DNA of 64,000 bases from Galerina marginata (Eukaryota > Basidiomycota > Agaricomycetes > Agaricales > Galerinaceae), in NCBI GenBank assembly GCA_023014335.1, contig JAECYW010000033.1, positions 186,001 through 250,000 on the forward strand, read 5' to 3'. Shown in pieces: positions 1 to 12,155 of this stretch (within the stretch, counting starts at the first letter, position 1; each line of letters begins with the position of its first letter). The translations under genes were made by a program, and so were the position numbers. Below the pieces are notes generated by a model that saw only the letters and a program-made list of their open reading frames with translations, did no database searches and was not told the origin of the DNA.

Positions 1-419
1 GAACCTGAACGATGGGACCGATAACCGCACTGAAACCAATAGCAATGTCTAGTGACCTCGGAGGAATTATAAATATTCTAGGGTCTCCATAGCTGTTAAT
101 GCACATAAAGTAAAGGGAATGGCAGATGCAAATGCAGTGACCAAGTTCACAAAGCCTTCGTACAGGTCGATTATTGTCTTGTAAATTCAGTAGGGAACAC
201 ATACCATACAACCAGGACCTGTTGGTAGGAATCGATGAGTCCGATAATGAAGTACAAAATCTGACCCACCATGAGCTTTAGATACATCCTATCATCGGGA
301 AAGCGGGTATAGTAAATGTATGTTTGAACTATAACGATTCCAAAGAGTGAGCAAGAAATGAGGACTCCAACGAACAGTGCCCCAAGAGTGTTGTATGGAT
401 TGAACGAAGCTGGTTCCAT
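1..419 (-). CDS. DUF6534-type multi-pass membrane protein, 5' part only
   Basis: The first exon starts at the ATG at 419 (MEPASFNPYNTLGALFVGVL) and holds one membrane segment followed by QTYIYYTRFPDDR, the layout of the Agaricomycete DUF6534 family. A GTATGT donor follows near 208. A later exon, after an acceptor near 78 on this strand, reads YGDPRIFIIPPRSLDIAIGF and SAVIGPIVQ, matching the next conserved block of the family. The remaining exons lie outside the window, so the 3' end is missing. A relative occurs on the plus strand at 8757-10192 and a fragment near 13.65 kb. The molecular function of the family is unknown; an integral membrane role is inferred from the hydrophobic segments. 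Family assignment is fairly sure, exact exon borders less so. Confidence 0.75.
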
Positions 420-2131
420 GATGAGTTTGACATGTCATAAAATTTTTGTTGCGGTACTTGTACTGCTCGGAATCGACAAAACATACATCTCACGAATCAG
501 GTTGTCCCCACACCGACAAAGATTGTCCAAACAGGTTGCCAGATAAACCGTTGATGGCGGTTTAAATGAACAGCCGAGGAACTGGAATGGAGGAGCTGGG
601 CGCCTTCCTAGAAAGCTTAGAATAGTTCCCTGCCAGTGAATGACAATCGACAAAAAAAACCATCTGATCAAGCCACTAGCTATTATGAGTGTGCTTAGAT
701 CGTGTTCCATCACTCCTGGTTGAAAACTCAGGAGTTCGGATCTGTCCTCATTTCAGTTAATAGACCGTAACGCCCGTTGCTTTTGAGACTTGCACACAAC
801 TCAAAAGTTGCTTGTGAAATGAAGTGGATGACCACTATTATGATGAGAGGTCTATTCCGCGGCTCAAACATAATGTAAAACCAAGAACCGCAATATATCC
901 GGCTCGAGGCATATATGTCTTGACCTGCGTGCCAGCGGATCTGTGCATTACAGGTATACGACCGTGCCTGTCTCCTAAGCAATTATGTTGGCACTTCCGA
1001 CATATTCACCCCGAGGGCTCCGTTGATGCTCACTCCTTCTGTTTCGGGTTACAGCGCTTTCAGAGAAGCTTGAGACTACGATTTTTTTTGCGCCCTGCCA
1101 AATGACGTAGACAGAAAAGGAAATCGCTGTACGTCACATTTCTGGTAGTTATTTGATCCAAGAAGTAGATTCAACCAGGATTCAACCTATTTTAAGTCAA
1201 TGATCAATCTATAGTCTGACTGCGATGCTACTATTTCTCAGTCCTCCACGGTGTGCTGGTGAGTCACGGCGTGCCTCGGGCTTACACCGATCACCTGGAG
1301 GCATTGAAATAGCTGAAGAACCCACCGCGGACTTAGATCACAACATATTGGTCGCAAAAGCGCGTGGACTGCATCGATCACAATAGGACAGCAGAGTGAC
1401 GTACGTGCCCTTTCCCCGATCCGATCTTGACAGGCGTGTAGGTTGCAGTGGGGCAAGGTTTAAGACTCCGCCTTTGTGGGTTAGTCGCTCGCAGTCATTC
1501 CAAACGGCCATCTCGTGTCTCAGTCTGTTCTCCATCCGAAGGTTCGCCAGGTCAAGATAAAGTTACTCACAAGCAGCGTATTCCTGTCTATATCCACTTT
1601 CATACAAATGGTTGGTTCTATCTGAGGATCTGGTCGAAAGAATGGGCTGGCTCACCACGGATGACCTAATTTCCAACTCTCGCCGCGCTTTGCTTGCCTT
1701 TCGGAAGGTAAGAGGAAGGGTCGGGCCAACCATGCATCTTGGAACCAAGCAAAGGCCTAGAGTGCATATCTTTATGAAAACGGCTGTAGCTGAATGCCGA
1801 AATGCGTTGCCTTAGGTTTCAATCAAACGATGATTTGTATCTTTGGGCCTGTCCGAATTCCAAGAAGCTTAGATAACTACTGATCTATTTATGCGTTGAG
1901 GCAGTTCGATTTTTGTTTCCTGTGGGCAAACAGCCTCTGGCATATGTGATGGTCTGTGGGTGTCCAATAATACACCGTCCTCTGGAGGACCAGAAATGAA
2001 TGTTCGAATGTTCGATTGATCAAGGATTGAGCAGCTTCCATTGCCTTTGTTACCATAAGAATGGGCTCAACTTCCCGCAGACTTCACACGAATTCTCTCC
2101 CCAACAAATACTACCAATAGCCGCCCGCAGT
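420..2131. other. Stretch without a supported gene
   Basis: This 1.7-kb interval separates two divergently oriented genes and should include both promoters. Open frames are short (under about 95 codons), lack recognisable domains and do not join through convincing introns. I see no RNA gene or mobile element in it. Confidence 0.5.
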
Positions 2132-4135
2132 ATGTCGACGAAGGAACAAAACATCACAGACAATGGGGAGCAACAACAAGCGCCGGCCGTAGAGGATGGA
2201 GGGACCAAGGCCTGGCTTACAATCCTCGGAGCGTGCGCATTCTCTTCTAAAGTACATCTATGTTATTTAACACCCTTTTCCAGTTGGCTTGTCCTTTTTG
2301 CGACCTTTGGGTATGGACCGTCGCCACTTACATATCTGGTTCGAGATCTGACCCTTTTTAGATACCTGTACTCCTTCGGAGTCTACCAAGGTCAGAATTC
2401 TCACTGAGAAGATCCAGCTTTCGCTTACAACTTAATTATTGCTAGATTATTACACTCGTTTTTTCCTCTCAAACCACAGCCCCAGTAAAATTGGGTAGGC
2501 TTCAACACTGTCGCGAAATTATTCAAACAATTTATGCCTCGATTAGCTGGATAGGAAGCTTTCAGCTTATGATGCCCTTCGCCCTTGGAGTCATATCTGG
2601 AAAACTTTTTGATTCCGGCCACTTCTATGCGATAGAAATTTTTGGTTCAGCGATCTTCACTCTCTCGTACGTTGTGAAATACACTCTACTACAGCAGTAG
2701 CTGATATGACCCCAGATTATTTTTGCTCTCCCTGGCAAAGCCTCAACAGTACTTCCAAGTGTTTCTTAGCCAGGGAGTAGGCATGGGCATAGGTCTAGGT
2801 TTCACATTTGTTCCGACAGTCAGCATCGTCGTGCATCACTTCAACCGAAAGAAAGTGCTTGCTACCGGGATTGTCATGAGCGGCACTTCGTTGGGGGCAG
2901 TCGTATTCCCAATCAGTACGTTGCATTCCAAACTTGCAGCACGACCACCTCACCCAATTTTTTTTACCGTAGTGATTAAGTAAGGCTTAGATTCCTCATC
3001 CTGTCATTTTGCGCTTACTTTGAGGGAATATGATAGCAACCTCATTGGATCGATAGGCTTTGCTAAAACTGTTCGTGCTAGCGCCTACGTCGTGCTTGGA
3101 ACTCTCGTTATAGGCAACAGTCTTATGCGAACAGCCTACAACAAGACTCTGACCGAGAAACCACGACCTGATATCAAAAGCTTCTTTACTGATGTGCCAT
3201 ACCTGCTTTCTGCCCTGGGGTGAGCCCATTGCATCGTCATTTATTCTCTTTTTAATGCAGTTCTTCACACAGAGCTCTGATCTCGTTGTTTGGGTTGTAC
3301 TTTCCCCGTCAGTCTGACTATGTTCCACCTTGAAACAGAGTTTTAACTGATTATATTGGTTTGACACAAGTTATATACCTACAGCTTTATGCTGTGAAGC
3401 ACGGTATCGACGAAAACCTTGCCTTCTATTCGGTAATCTGTTGTCTATCTTACCTCGCGCCTCATTGTCTCACCGAGGCTGCAGATTGCCTCCTTGAACG
3501 CAGCAAGCACCGTCGGGCGTGTCCTCGGAAATTATGTGGCTGAAGTATATGGACCTTACACCACACTTGTCCCCTGCACACTTATCACAAGTGTAAGCAT
3601 ATTCGCCGTGTTCGGAGTGTAAGCCTATCGATTGCTGCCCATGGCCTGTTAATTCACCGAACACCGTAGCCATAATTCCGCATCACTCCTAGTTGTTAGC
3701 ATTTTCCATGGCTTTATTGCCGGTGCCTGTGAGTTACTGGTAACTATTTTTTAAACTTCTACTCACCCAAGAACAGGGCTTTCGGTTTCGGTGGCCGTTC
3801 TTGGCAGTTTGGCCCGTCATCCGCACGAAGTAGGGTGCGTGTACATATACCTATTATTTGATAAATGCATTTAGCCTGTCGGACAGTGCAAGGATAGGAA
3901 TAGCTCTTGCTTTAAGCAGCTTCGGGTCTTTAGGCGCCGTCCCAGTTCAAGGGTCTTTACTCACTTCCGAATTTATTTGGAGCAGACCTATTATATTTTC
4001 CGGAGTAAGTGTTGCCTATATTCCTTGTTTCGCGGCTAACATGTATGAGATTAGGTGCTGATGGTGGTCGCTTCCTTTGTTTTCGGTCTTGCGAGAACAC
4101 TACTCTCGAAGAAACGCAGAACACAGAAGGTTTAG
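2132..4135 (+). CDS. MFS transporter of the monocarboxylate (MCT/Mch) type
   Basis: This is a plasma-membrane-type major facilitator, most like fungal monocarboxylate-permease relatives; the substrate cannot be read from sequence. It starts at the ATG at 2132 with a hydrophilic tail (MSTKEQNITDNGEQQQAP). About eleven short introns interrupt it. Conserved stretches in order are GGTKAWLTILGA, FGVYQDYYT, FFLSNHSPS, WIGSFQLMMPFALGVISGKL, SLAKPQQYFQVFLSQG, GMGIGLGFTFVPTVSIVVHH, ATGIVMSGTSLGAVVFPI, LQLYAVKHG, IASLNAASTVGRVLGNYVAE and ending LARTLLSKKRRTQKV at 4135. First-exon splicing fits a donor near 2230 giving LTILGAWLVLFATFGY. Every exon seen stays open, so the gene looks intact. It stands alone: no partner gene lies beside it. 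Family call is confident; several exon borders are inferred. Confidence 0.85.
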
Positions 4136-4344
4136 ATTCTTCGACTCGGAATTTCATCCTGTTTTTCCTACCGTTCGGACTTCGATCTCATGGCGTCCTT
4201 TCTTCGTCACGAATGTTCATATGGGATGTTATTTACGCTACCTCGTTGGGTTCACCTGTGCCTAATCTAAATTTTTTCAAATGAGATCACATATTCGACT
4301 ACGCGTCGCTAGCTGCATTTGTCGAGCTTTCTAATTCTCGTAAT

Positions 4345-4524
4345 ATGAAGAGCCGGCCTCCACAATTGATTGGAACTTTGCCAAACACCCATGATTATAT
4401 CGGGCTAACTTTCGATTTCTTCCCTACCTTGGCGGGTCCAGAAGAAACGTCGTTCTCAATTTCGATGGCCAGCGCAGTGTTCGGCCAACAGCCGTTCCCA
4501 GTTCTTCATTCTACAACGCCTTGA
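4345..4524 (+). CDS. Possible small ORF or coding relic
   Basis: An ATG at 4345 opens a 59-codon frame (MKSRPPQLIGTLPNTHDYIG at the start) whose composition looks protein-like, ending TGA at 4524. It lies 0.2 kb after the MFS gene. I do not recognise the sequence. It could be a small protein, an exon of an unseen gene or a relic. Support is weak: one uninterrupted frame and no splice partner. Confidence 0.18.
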   Translation: MKSRPPQLIGTLPNTHDYIGLTFDFFPTLAGPEETSFSISMASAVFGQQPFPVLHSTTP

Positions 4525-5160
4525 GGGGTTTGACCAATTTGCCGCGGTAATCGCCTTTCATAAACAGCGATAATTAACTAATGGCTGGGATTGTTGTCAC
4601 GGAACCTTGGATGCCTTCTATGATGAGAATTGCCCACTTTGTTATCAGAAGACAATGCGAGGAAGGGATCCGGTATCTGGCTTACACACGGAAATTAAAA
4701 ATAATGTATCGGCACGAGGCGGCAGTGTGGTTCAGGCTACCAAAAAAGTAAGTGATATGTTCACGCTCACCCAGAATAGCCAGACAGCTAGTCTCTGCAA
4801 AAAGCCCTCAGAGAGAAGCAAGTTTTCCCGAAGGCGATGAATTTGCCCTAAATCGGAGTCGTTATCCTCATGTGGGCCGCCCTTCAATTGTTGCGTGATA
4901 ATCAGATAATGACATGTTTACATTCCATTTGCAGAATTTCCCCTGGTACACTTACCTGTGGTCAAATTAGTACAGCACTTAAATAGGCACGAGTAGGACT
5001 GTTGTTGAGATAGACTCGTCCTTACTTAGTCACGTGTAGCTACATATTTGTTACTTTGTCACCTAGTCACGCACAGACAATTTTCACTTTGACCGCCACC
5101 TTGTCCGTCCTCGAGTCTGACCTCAATAGGTTATGGGCCCGAGCATTACCACTAAATCCC

Positions 5161-5282
5161 GAATTTTGACCCGACTTGACCTTGATCTGACCTGACCCGA
5201 CTTGGACTTGACCTGACCCCGACCCGATTTGACCTGATCCCGAACTGACCGACCCCGACCCTGATTGACACCGACACCGCCT
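5161..5282. repeat. Degenerate short tandem repeat (gacctgaccc-like unit)
   Basis: About 120 bp consist of imperfect copies of a roughly 10-12-bp unit of the type gacctgaccc/gacttgacc. On the minus strand this yields a low-complexity Gly-Ser-Gln-Val frame, a by-product of the repeat. Confidence 0.7.
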
Positions 5283-7009
5283 GATCCCATCACTCCTCTC
5301 TGCGTCTGCCCATTCTTCACGACGTAAGGAATATGGTCCTACCTGCTGCTCAGCGAGCGCTGTAGACTCCGGAATTCCATACCCATCAACTTCAAACCTC
5401 AACGTCTCAATGCACAATAGAGTATCCCTGTTCAGTCGGCGAATTGCAGGAATCAACAACCTGTGACAGTAGCCTTGGACCTCCACTTGGCCTCATTTTG
5501 TGAGTTGTCGAAATTTCGACGCTGTTACCTCTCTTTTCATTGATTTTATTTTTTCGCTAACTTTGCGTTTCTCGCTCCAGGATGAGATGGGCGGTCGACG
5601 TTTTTCATACATGATATAACCAGCCGCACGATTCGACAACCTTGCCAATATCCCAACCGGATGATTTGCACTATTTCCGGTCTCATGCCATAGCTAAGAG
5701 TTGCTGCACGTCGTTGTTTTATGGATTATCTGCTTGTCTGGTAAGCTTCCTTCTCCTTTTCTCCTCCTCTTTTGGATTGCCTCCTTTCCTGATGCTTTAT
5801 ACTCTGTTTGCTCGATCTCTCCCTCGACGAAACTGGCTAACGTCCCTTTTATCCAGATTATCTGACCCTCTCTCAACATTACCGCCGATGGTAACCGCTA
5901 CCCGACCCCATTAGAGCAATGCGAAGTCTTCCTCACATTCGTCTGCCTCTTTGACAGGATTTCGCGGCCAATTTGTCCTCAACGTTCGACATTCAACCTC
6001 GTCCTTAGTTTTGTTATATCGATTCCAGCTGCTGCCTTCCTTCACCTTCCCTCATCCTGGGTACCAGCGGCACGTCGAGCCTTAGAACACGTTCATGCTC
6101 AAGTCGTACGGATACCGCTTTTGTACTGTACTCGACCATCATTTTCCTTTTCTTACCAACATCACCTGCCGACATTCGCAGTATGCAATCCCCTACCAGC
6201 TGCAGCCGTACCTCCTTGGACGACGCCACCAACGAAGCGAAACAAGAGGAGGGAAACAGAGAGGAAGGGGGACCACCCATCAAATTTTCATGCACCGCAC
6301 TTCGCAACATGTCCGACCTCGCTTGGGTGTTGGCGTTGGCCTTTTGAGAGGACCGCGAGTTTAACCTCGGCTTCAACCTTTCACCCAAGGTCAGATAGCT
6401 CGAAGAGCACACTGCACACCCCCGCCAACGTGGATCGTTTTTGTCCATCACATACCACGAGCACAAGCAATATTTACTTCCGAACGATGCAGCCCACACC
6501 GCCAGCGAAGCGCTTTGCTTCTTAGAATCTCTTCCGGGCTTCCGGCTACAGCGTCTTTGACCCCCTGGTGACGTGTTCGTCATTGAGGCATACGGATACA
6601 CCCCACAACCTCATGCTCAATGCATACCTGCCTCTCGAACATTCAATTCGGCACTGGCATCTTGGTCTGCGTCGCCTACCTCTTGACGTTCGTTTGGAGA
6701 GAGCGGGTTTTGGACGACACGTTGGATAATGAGGATGAAAGGCAGGTGGCCGAGGGCAGATGGCGACGATGGAAGGCAAAAGACGGTGGCAGACGTTTAT
6801 GACCTCGAAACTTGGAGTTCTGGGGCATCCGCGGGTGGGGAAGCCTGCGTGGAAGTGAACTCGTCACCGTCCTGGGTCCCGTCAAACATTCGACATCGAG
6901 CCCAGCTTCGTCGGCCTCTACCTCAACCCTTGCAATTCAATATGTACGCGTGGTGTCATCAACTCATCACGAACTTTCGTCATGGCACTTTCCAACCTGT
7001 CGACGTCTT

Positions 7010-7790
7010 GACCTTCCAACTCGGTGTCGACTCCAAATTTTGCACCAAGACCGCCTGCTGCCTCGCAGCGACATTCTTGCTTGGCCTACCCTTCGCCCTC
7101 TTCATTCCTTTCCCTCCTATGAACAGGCGTCGCGACAAGAATGACAGAGCATGTCGCTCCGAGTTTTCTCGAAAGCATATACTCAGCCTCGGACCTCCCC
7201 GATAACTTTTGTGAGGAGAGGTTTCTTTGATAGCGCATGAAGGGCTCGATAGTTGTGGATTGGGTGGACGAGAAGGGCAGAGGACGTAGAGGGGGGGGAG
7301 GGCTGTTGGACGCGGACGTAGCTGAGCGGGAGGAGCAGGAGGAGGCGGGAGCGGAATAGACCGCAGGCTGGTTGGCTGGCCAATCCTTACCTTCATCCAA
7401 CGCTGTGTCTACTCCAAATTCTACACCGAGAACGCCTCCTGCCTGAGTCTGGCTGCCTCGCAGCGACATACACGCTTGGTCCAGCCATCTGTGTTCCTTA
7501 TCCTTATCCATCCTCGAGAGCCGGCGCCGCGGTTAGGAAGACAGTGCACCTCGTTCCGAGTTTTTTCGAACGCATATATCCAGCCTTGGGCCTCCGAGGT
7601 GGGTGGACGAGATGGGCGAGCGAAACTGGAGGTGTTTGGACATGGACATGGCTGATCAAGAGGAGGAGGAGGAGGAACGGAGGAGCTGGTGGCTGGACGA
7701 AAACATGGACGAAAAAACTGGCTGTCGATGTCATGGTGCTCCACTCGTCTGCATTTTGACAGCATTCGCGGCAAACCTTATCGTCTGCGA
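7010..7790. repeat. Degenerate tandem duplication, two units of about 0.39 kb
   Basis: Unit one (about 7010-7400) and unit two (about 7400-7790) share the same ordered landmarks: gtctactccaaatt-like start, gctgcctcgcagcgacat, ctccgagttttctcgaa/ttccgagttttttcgaa, a gcatatac/gcatatat stretch, gggtggacgaga and a purine-rich gaggagcaggaggagg tail. Divergence is considerable, so the duplication is old. No gene function is apparent. Confidence 0.6.
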
Positions 7791-8756
7791 AGTAGCTTTG
7801 TTTCTCTTACGGGCTTCCGACACCAATACATGTGGCACCCCACTCATGATCAGGCTCTTCCTCTTCCCGCATCCATGCTCGCGATATTATGCCACAGCCT
7901 TAGCCGCAGTTTAAACTAACGTCCCGTCAACAGCTGCATGGACATCGACTTCGACCACAGCTTCGTCGCAGGCTCCACCGGCTCGCAATCCTGCATTTTA
8001 TCTTCGCCTATAACGACCTGTCCTCTAACAGTGGCCCAAATATCAGGAAGTCGGAAGGCGCGAAGGAGGAGCACAGTCCTATTCCCACCTTCAAGTGTGC
8101 GTCCTAATCCAGCTCGATCGGTATATCCGCAATCTCCCATGTTGATTCGTCTCATTTTTATTCTAGGTTGTTACGATTGTTACGATTTGATATCTATCTA
8201 CGCCTACAAAAAACTCGGGTTATGCTAATTGTTCTTCAAGTGGTCCCCTTTCGTCAATTCTTTCTCCTTTTGGAATCTGACCGCGGCATGATTCTCGGCA
8301 TCGTCTCCTCTACTTGTGGCGTGTTGCCAATTATTTCTATCTCGTCACATCAATGTTGTTTTGCTCTGTTCGCCGTTTGTTGTACTCTAGCTGCTGCTCG
8401 GATCACCATCAAAGAAGCTGCCCAGAATATTGTTTTCTACATTCAGCATTCAGGACCTTCTGTTCCAGACATTCAATCAGACGAGGATATTTGATCTGTT
8501 GCACCACTGCTTGATGATACAGTTCTTTGTTTGGCCAGTGCCTGAGAAGTTCAAAACTTACACAAGCCATGAACAGTGATAAGTTGATCTGCTTTGTACA
8601 GTGGGCGCTGTCTACCCCGTCGGAGAAGTCCGAGTCTTATCCGTTGTGGTATATATGTAGGAAAATGTTGGCCAAGAGACACAAGCTGTCCTCCATCCTC
8701 TCCCACAAGTCAAACCAGAGTCGAGAAGTTTCCCGTTCTTTGCATCATCCCCGCCA

Positions 8757-10192
8757 ATGACCTCAATCCCGTTGACCCCAACCGAACTTGGGAAAATGTG
8801 CGCCCTTTCGCGGTTCCTGAAGGGCGATAATTACTAAACTTCTGACCAATATTCCTAGCGCTGGGCCACTGGTGAGGGTCACCCGCCTCGGGAGTCTGTA
8901 TACAAACTTATGAGACGGAAATAAACTTTCTCAGCTCATCGGAAATCTTCTGAACTGGGGACTCTTAGGTGTCTTGTCCATGCAAGTTTGTGAGTAGCAG
9001 TTTTCTGCTTGCATCCAACCATTGAACATCTCTGCAAAGACGTGTACTATCTCGCATTCCCAAATGATCGGGTCAGTAACAAAGCCCTGGTGTATACAGT
9101 TTATTTGTTGGACGTCGGACATACGTTCCTCTTAACAACAAGTGCATTTCGGACCTTCGCGTCGGGTTTTGGCGAGCTCGCGGCCTTGGACGAGCTGGAC
9201 CTAATTTGGATTTCAGATATTCTGACCGGACTGAGTACGTTTGCGTTGCTTATATTTGCCGCCGCTACCACCATATAACCTTCCGGCCCTCTTTTAGTTA
9301 CATTTATCGCTCAGGCCTTTTACGCGTATCGGATCGCAGTGCTCTCCAAAACAAAATACCTCTCGGTGTTGATAATGCTGGTACCATCGAACGACTAATT
9401 TTCAAGCTAGCTGTGATTTTGCTCATACCTTCTTAATCAATACAGCTCGCTTTGCTTTCGCTTGGTGGTGCCATTGCGTCTGGGGTGGAAGCAGAGGTCG
9501 CAGGTCAGTTCAGCCGCTTGTTGTCTAAGCGCGTTTTGATTGTTTGTGGGGTGAGTTGTGTCTCTGTTTCGGCCACGAGTCTAGACCTGATACTAACGCT
9601 TCACAGATCTGGGGTGGAACGAACGCCACTTGCGATGTGCTTATTGCAGCTTCGATGACCTATTATGTGAGTTCATATCCCTATTATATTGTGTGGTTAT
9701 TCGCTCAATCTCAAACCTTCCAGCTGAAACGCGGTGACTCTGGGTTTCGAAAAACCCAGGTTCTCCTTGCACGAATCATTCGGCTGACCATCGAAACTGG
9801 CTTGGCCACAGGTGCGGTTGTCATCTTTATCAACCACGTCTAGTGCAAGCTCACGCCAGTGGTTACTTGTAGCTGCCGTCGCGATCCTTTCTGTGATACT
9901 CGTGTTCTTGCCTGGGCGACAAACCTACTTCATGACGAGCGTCTTCATAGCTGGGAAGATGTATTCAAATTCCATGATGGCCTCGTTTAACAGTCGCATG
10001 GAGATTGGACCTCACAATAATACCCTGGTATCCATGTCTTATGAATTCGGGACCGCAGTCAAGTTCTACGGGCCGACGGCCCTTCCGGACGTGGATGTTG
10101 AATTGAGTCGCTCAACGCAAGGACGAATGCAGAAAACTGGTGATGAGGTTTCGTTCCCACCGATGAGTGAAATATCGCAGGTGTGTGTTTGA
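8757..10192 (+). CDS. DUF6534-type multi-pass membrane protein
   Basis: This is a complete member of the DUF6534 family, an Agaricomycete-specific integral membrane family of unknown function. The ATG at 8757 sits in a good context (ccgccaATGa). Exon one (8757-8797, MTSIPLTPTELGK) joins a 13-nt exon at 8859-8871 and an exon from 8935, giving AGPLLIGNLLNWGLLGVLSM. Then come VYYLAFPNDRVSNKALVYTV, AFRTFASGFGELAALDELDL, GIWGGTNATCDVLIAASMTY, GFRKTQVLLARIIRLTIETG and PGRQTYFMTSVFIAGKMYSN SMMASFNSRM, with six to seven hydrophobic segments. It ends at TGA 10190-10192. All exons stay open. It is related to the partial gene at 1-419 and the fragment near 13.65 kb, suggesting local duplication. The 13-nt exon is supported by the exact restoration of frame and of the conserved AGPLL motif. 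Confidence 0.85.
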
Positions 10193-11050
10193 GTATCCCC
10201 ATTCTGGTCTGCATTTCGAATGACACCTTAAAGGAGGACTAGATACATAGTCTTGGATTCTTGTCCCACAAAAGTCCCGCAACCAACTAGTCGGTCGTCT
10301 GGATTTAATTGGGGAATGCTGGCTGTCTTATGCTGTGGCTATATGAACTCGTAGAATCGGAAAAAAATTGGGACTCTATTTAATTGTGATTGTGAAATTT
10401 TAAAACCTCGTTTTCATTGTTTTTGTTTCCTTTTCAAAGTGCCGAAACGAGAATGCCAGGCTGGCCATTTTCCACGACGTTTTGCTTCGTAGTTCACGAC
10501 TGCACATTCCCAGAATTTTTCCTGAATCAATCACACCAAAACCGGCCAATGCGTCCTTCCATTCGGGACGATGGTGGGAGCAGCCAACTGAAGATCAGAA
10601 AGTGTAGATCACATCACTGGTTGTGCGCGGTTGTATGCCTGGGCGGCCGCTGGGACTTCTGTGCACTGCAAGTCGCACTGAACTAACAATAGGACAGTGT
10701 CCCACTTTCGGCGTGGGCTATTGCAACTTTTGACAAAGAGACTGAACGAGAATGAACAAATTTTCGTAACTAGAATCTTCGTGTACCAACTCCAGCATCA
10801 ATTTCAGATTTACGACGCCTTGCGATCGCTATTTTCGATTGTTCAGAGGATTACCTCATGATCATTTGATATACTCCACCAACCCATATAAAAAACTTTA
10901 ATGACTGTTGACAGAATATCGAGTACAGTTTGTCAGCCTGTACAGAAGTTTCATATTCTATTTGAGAACACTGCAGTATTTGCAATGGCTAAGATCTAAG
11001 AGCCTGTTCAGTAACCGAATTTTAACACTCGGTCTCCAGCGTCGTCCAGG
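10193..11050. other. Stretch without a supported gene
   Basis: No domain is recognisable. Part of it could be decayed upstream exons of the P450 relic that follows, since a faint Ala/Gly-rich segment near 10.63 kb sits where an I-helix exon might be expected, but the match is too poor to call. Confidence 0.4.
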
Positions 11051-11176
11051 GCTGTCTTCCACGACCCAGAAGCCTATTCCGAGCCTGATACATTTAACCC
11101 TGAGAGGTTCTTGGAAACTCCGACTCGTCAGGCAGAGATGGACCCAACTCCCCTAGCCTTTGGCGTCGGTCGAAGG
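11051..11176 (+). pseudogene. Cytochrome P450 fragment
   Basis: The frame reads AVFHDPEAYSEPDTFNPERF and then ends in PLAFGVGRR. This is the segment between the K helix and the heme loop of a microsomal fungal P450: the PERF motif and the start of the FGxGRRxCxG signature are present. The sequence then runs into an A/T-rich stretch without the heme-ligating cysteine in frame, and no K-helix ExxR or N-terminal exon is found upstream. It is therefore a remnant rather than a functional monooxygenase. A split exon with a distant 3' part is a less likely alternative. Confidence 0.7.
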
Positions 11177-12098
11177 TTTTATTTTTATTTTTTTAAAGGG
11201 ATAATCTTACAGCCTTGTCGGACCTGTGCTATTTGTATCGCACAAATCTGAGAGTGCTTCTGTTCTTCGAGTTATTAGGAACCAAGCGGTTCAATCAGCA
11301 GCGCCAGTGCTCAAGCAAAGTCGATGTTAAACTCGATAACTAGATGATCAATGACTCTAGCACGATCTCGGAGTGCCTCTGCCCCACTGCCCCACTGCCC
11401 ATCAAACGCCCTGATTATGATCACTTTGGGTCTGTTGTGGATAGCGATCGATAGAAATTCCTTAGGCTCAAAAGAGCTTTGTCAAAGCGGCTGGTACGAC
11501 TTTGACTGCCAAGTGTGACGCGGGACGTAGTCAAAATTTTTTGTTACTTCGAAACTTCACCAAGTCCGTCAACACTTTGGGGTGTCACTCCATCAGCCAA
11601 AGTAATTACCACTCTGACCAGTCGGTTCGTAAGCTCAGCATCACCCGGGGAAAGTCACCCTGACGCTTCCTATTGCAGAATATTCCCTCAATTGACAATG
11701 CATATGATTTCAAATTAATTCAGACATTTTCGCCCATAAAATCTCGGCTCACAATTGCTGTTTGGGCATGAATGTAATGTATGTATGTAGGTTTCGGAAA
11801 AATCGAAATTAGCATGTTTGAAATTATAATCGAAACCGACGAATCTTTTCCAATAATGCATATTTTAGTTTCTTTTCCCCAAGATGATCATTGAGAATTC
11901 AGATCATATCAGAAGACGACACTCTTTCGTGTACTGGTTAGTCGGTAATAAGTATTGCACTCCACAACCTCGATTGATATGAGTGGAGTGGAAAGTGGTA
12001 GACGAGATTGATTCGATAAGCAGATAGTCCGGACGGCGTGGAGAGGCGGACATTGTGGGGGAGCGGACTCTCGAAAATACGAAAGGTCCTCCGAACAC

Positions 12099-12106
12099 TA
12101 TAAAAC
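12099..12106 (+). promoter_or_regulatory. TATA-box-like element
   Basis: The sequence ctataaaac lies about 50 bp before the ATG of the putative small gene at 12156. The distance is short but possible for a compact fungal promoter. Confidence 0.3.
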
Positions 12107-12155
12107 ATCTCTCTGTTTTTTACGCGACTAGTATTATTCTTGCATTCCGCTGCAA

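Larger units (their letters stand above)
4525..8756. other. Gene-poor stretch with degenerate repeats
   Basis: No gene can be supported in this 4.2-kb interval. From about 5.5 kb the plus strand is pyrimidine-rich and several frames are open at once for 60-195 codons, which reflects composition rather than coding. The longest (6601 down to 6014, minus) has no recognisable domain. Two repeat features inside it are listed separately. The interval could be a heavily decayed gene or retroelement; no reverse transcriptase, integrase or transposase motif was found. Confidence 0.45.

Noticed and set aside
5067..5486. 139-codon minus-strand frame with Gly-Ser-Gln repeats
   Set aside because: It is a by-product of the short tandem repeat at 5161-5282 and has no flanking domain.
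6014..6601. 195-codon minus-strand frame
   Set aside because: Composition follows a pyrimidine-rich tract with several open frames; no domain or splice partner.
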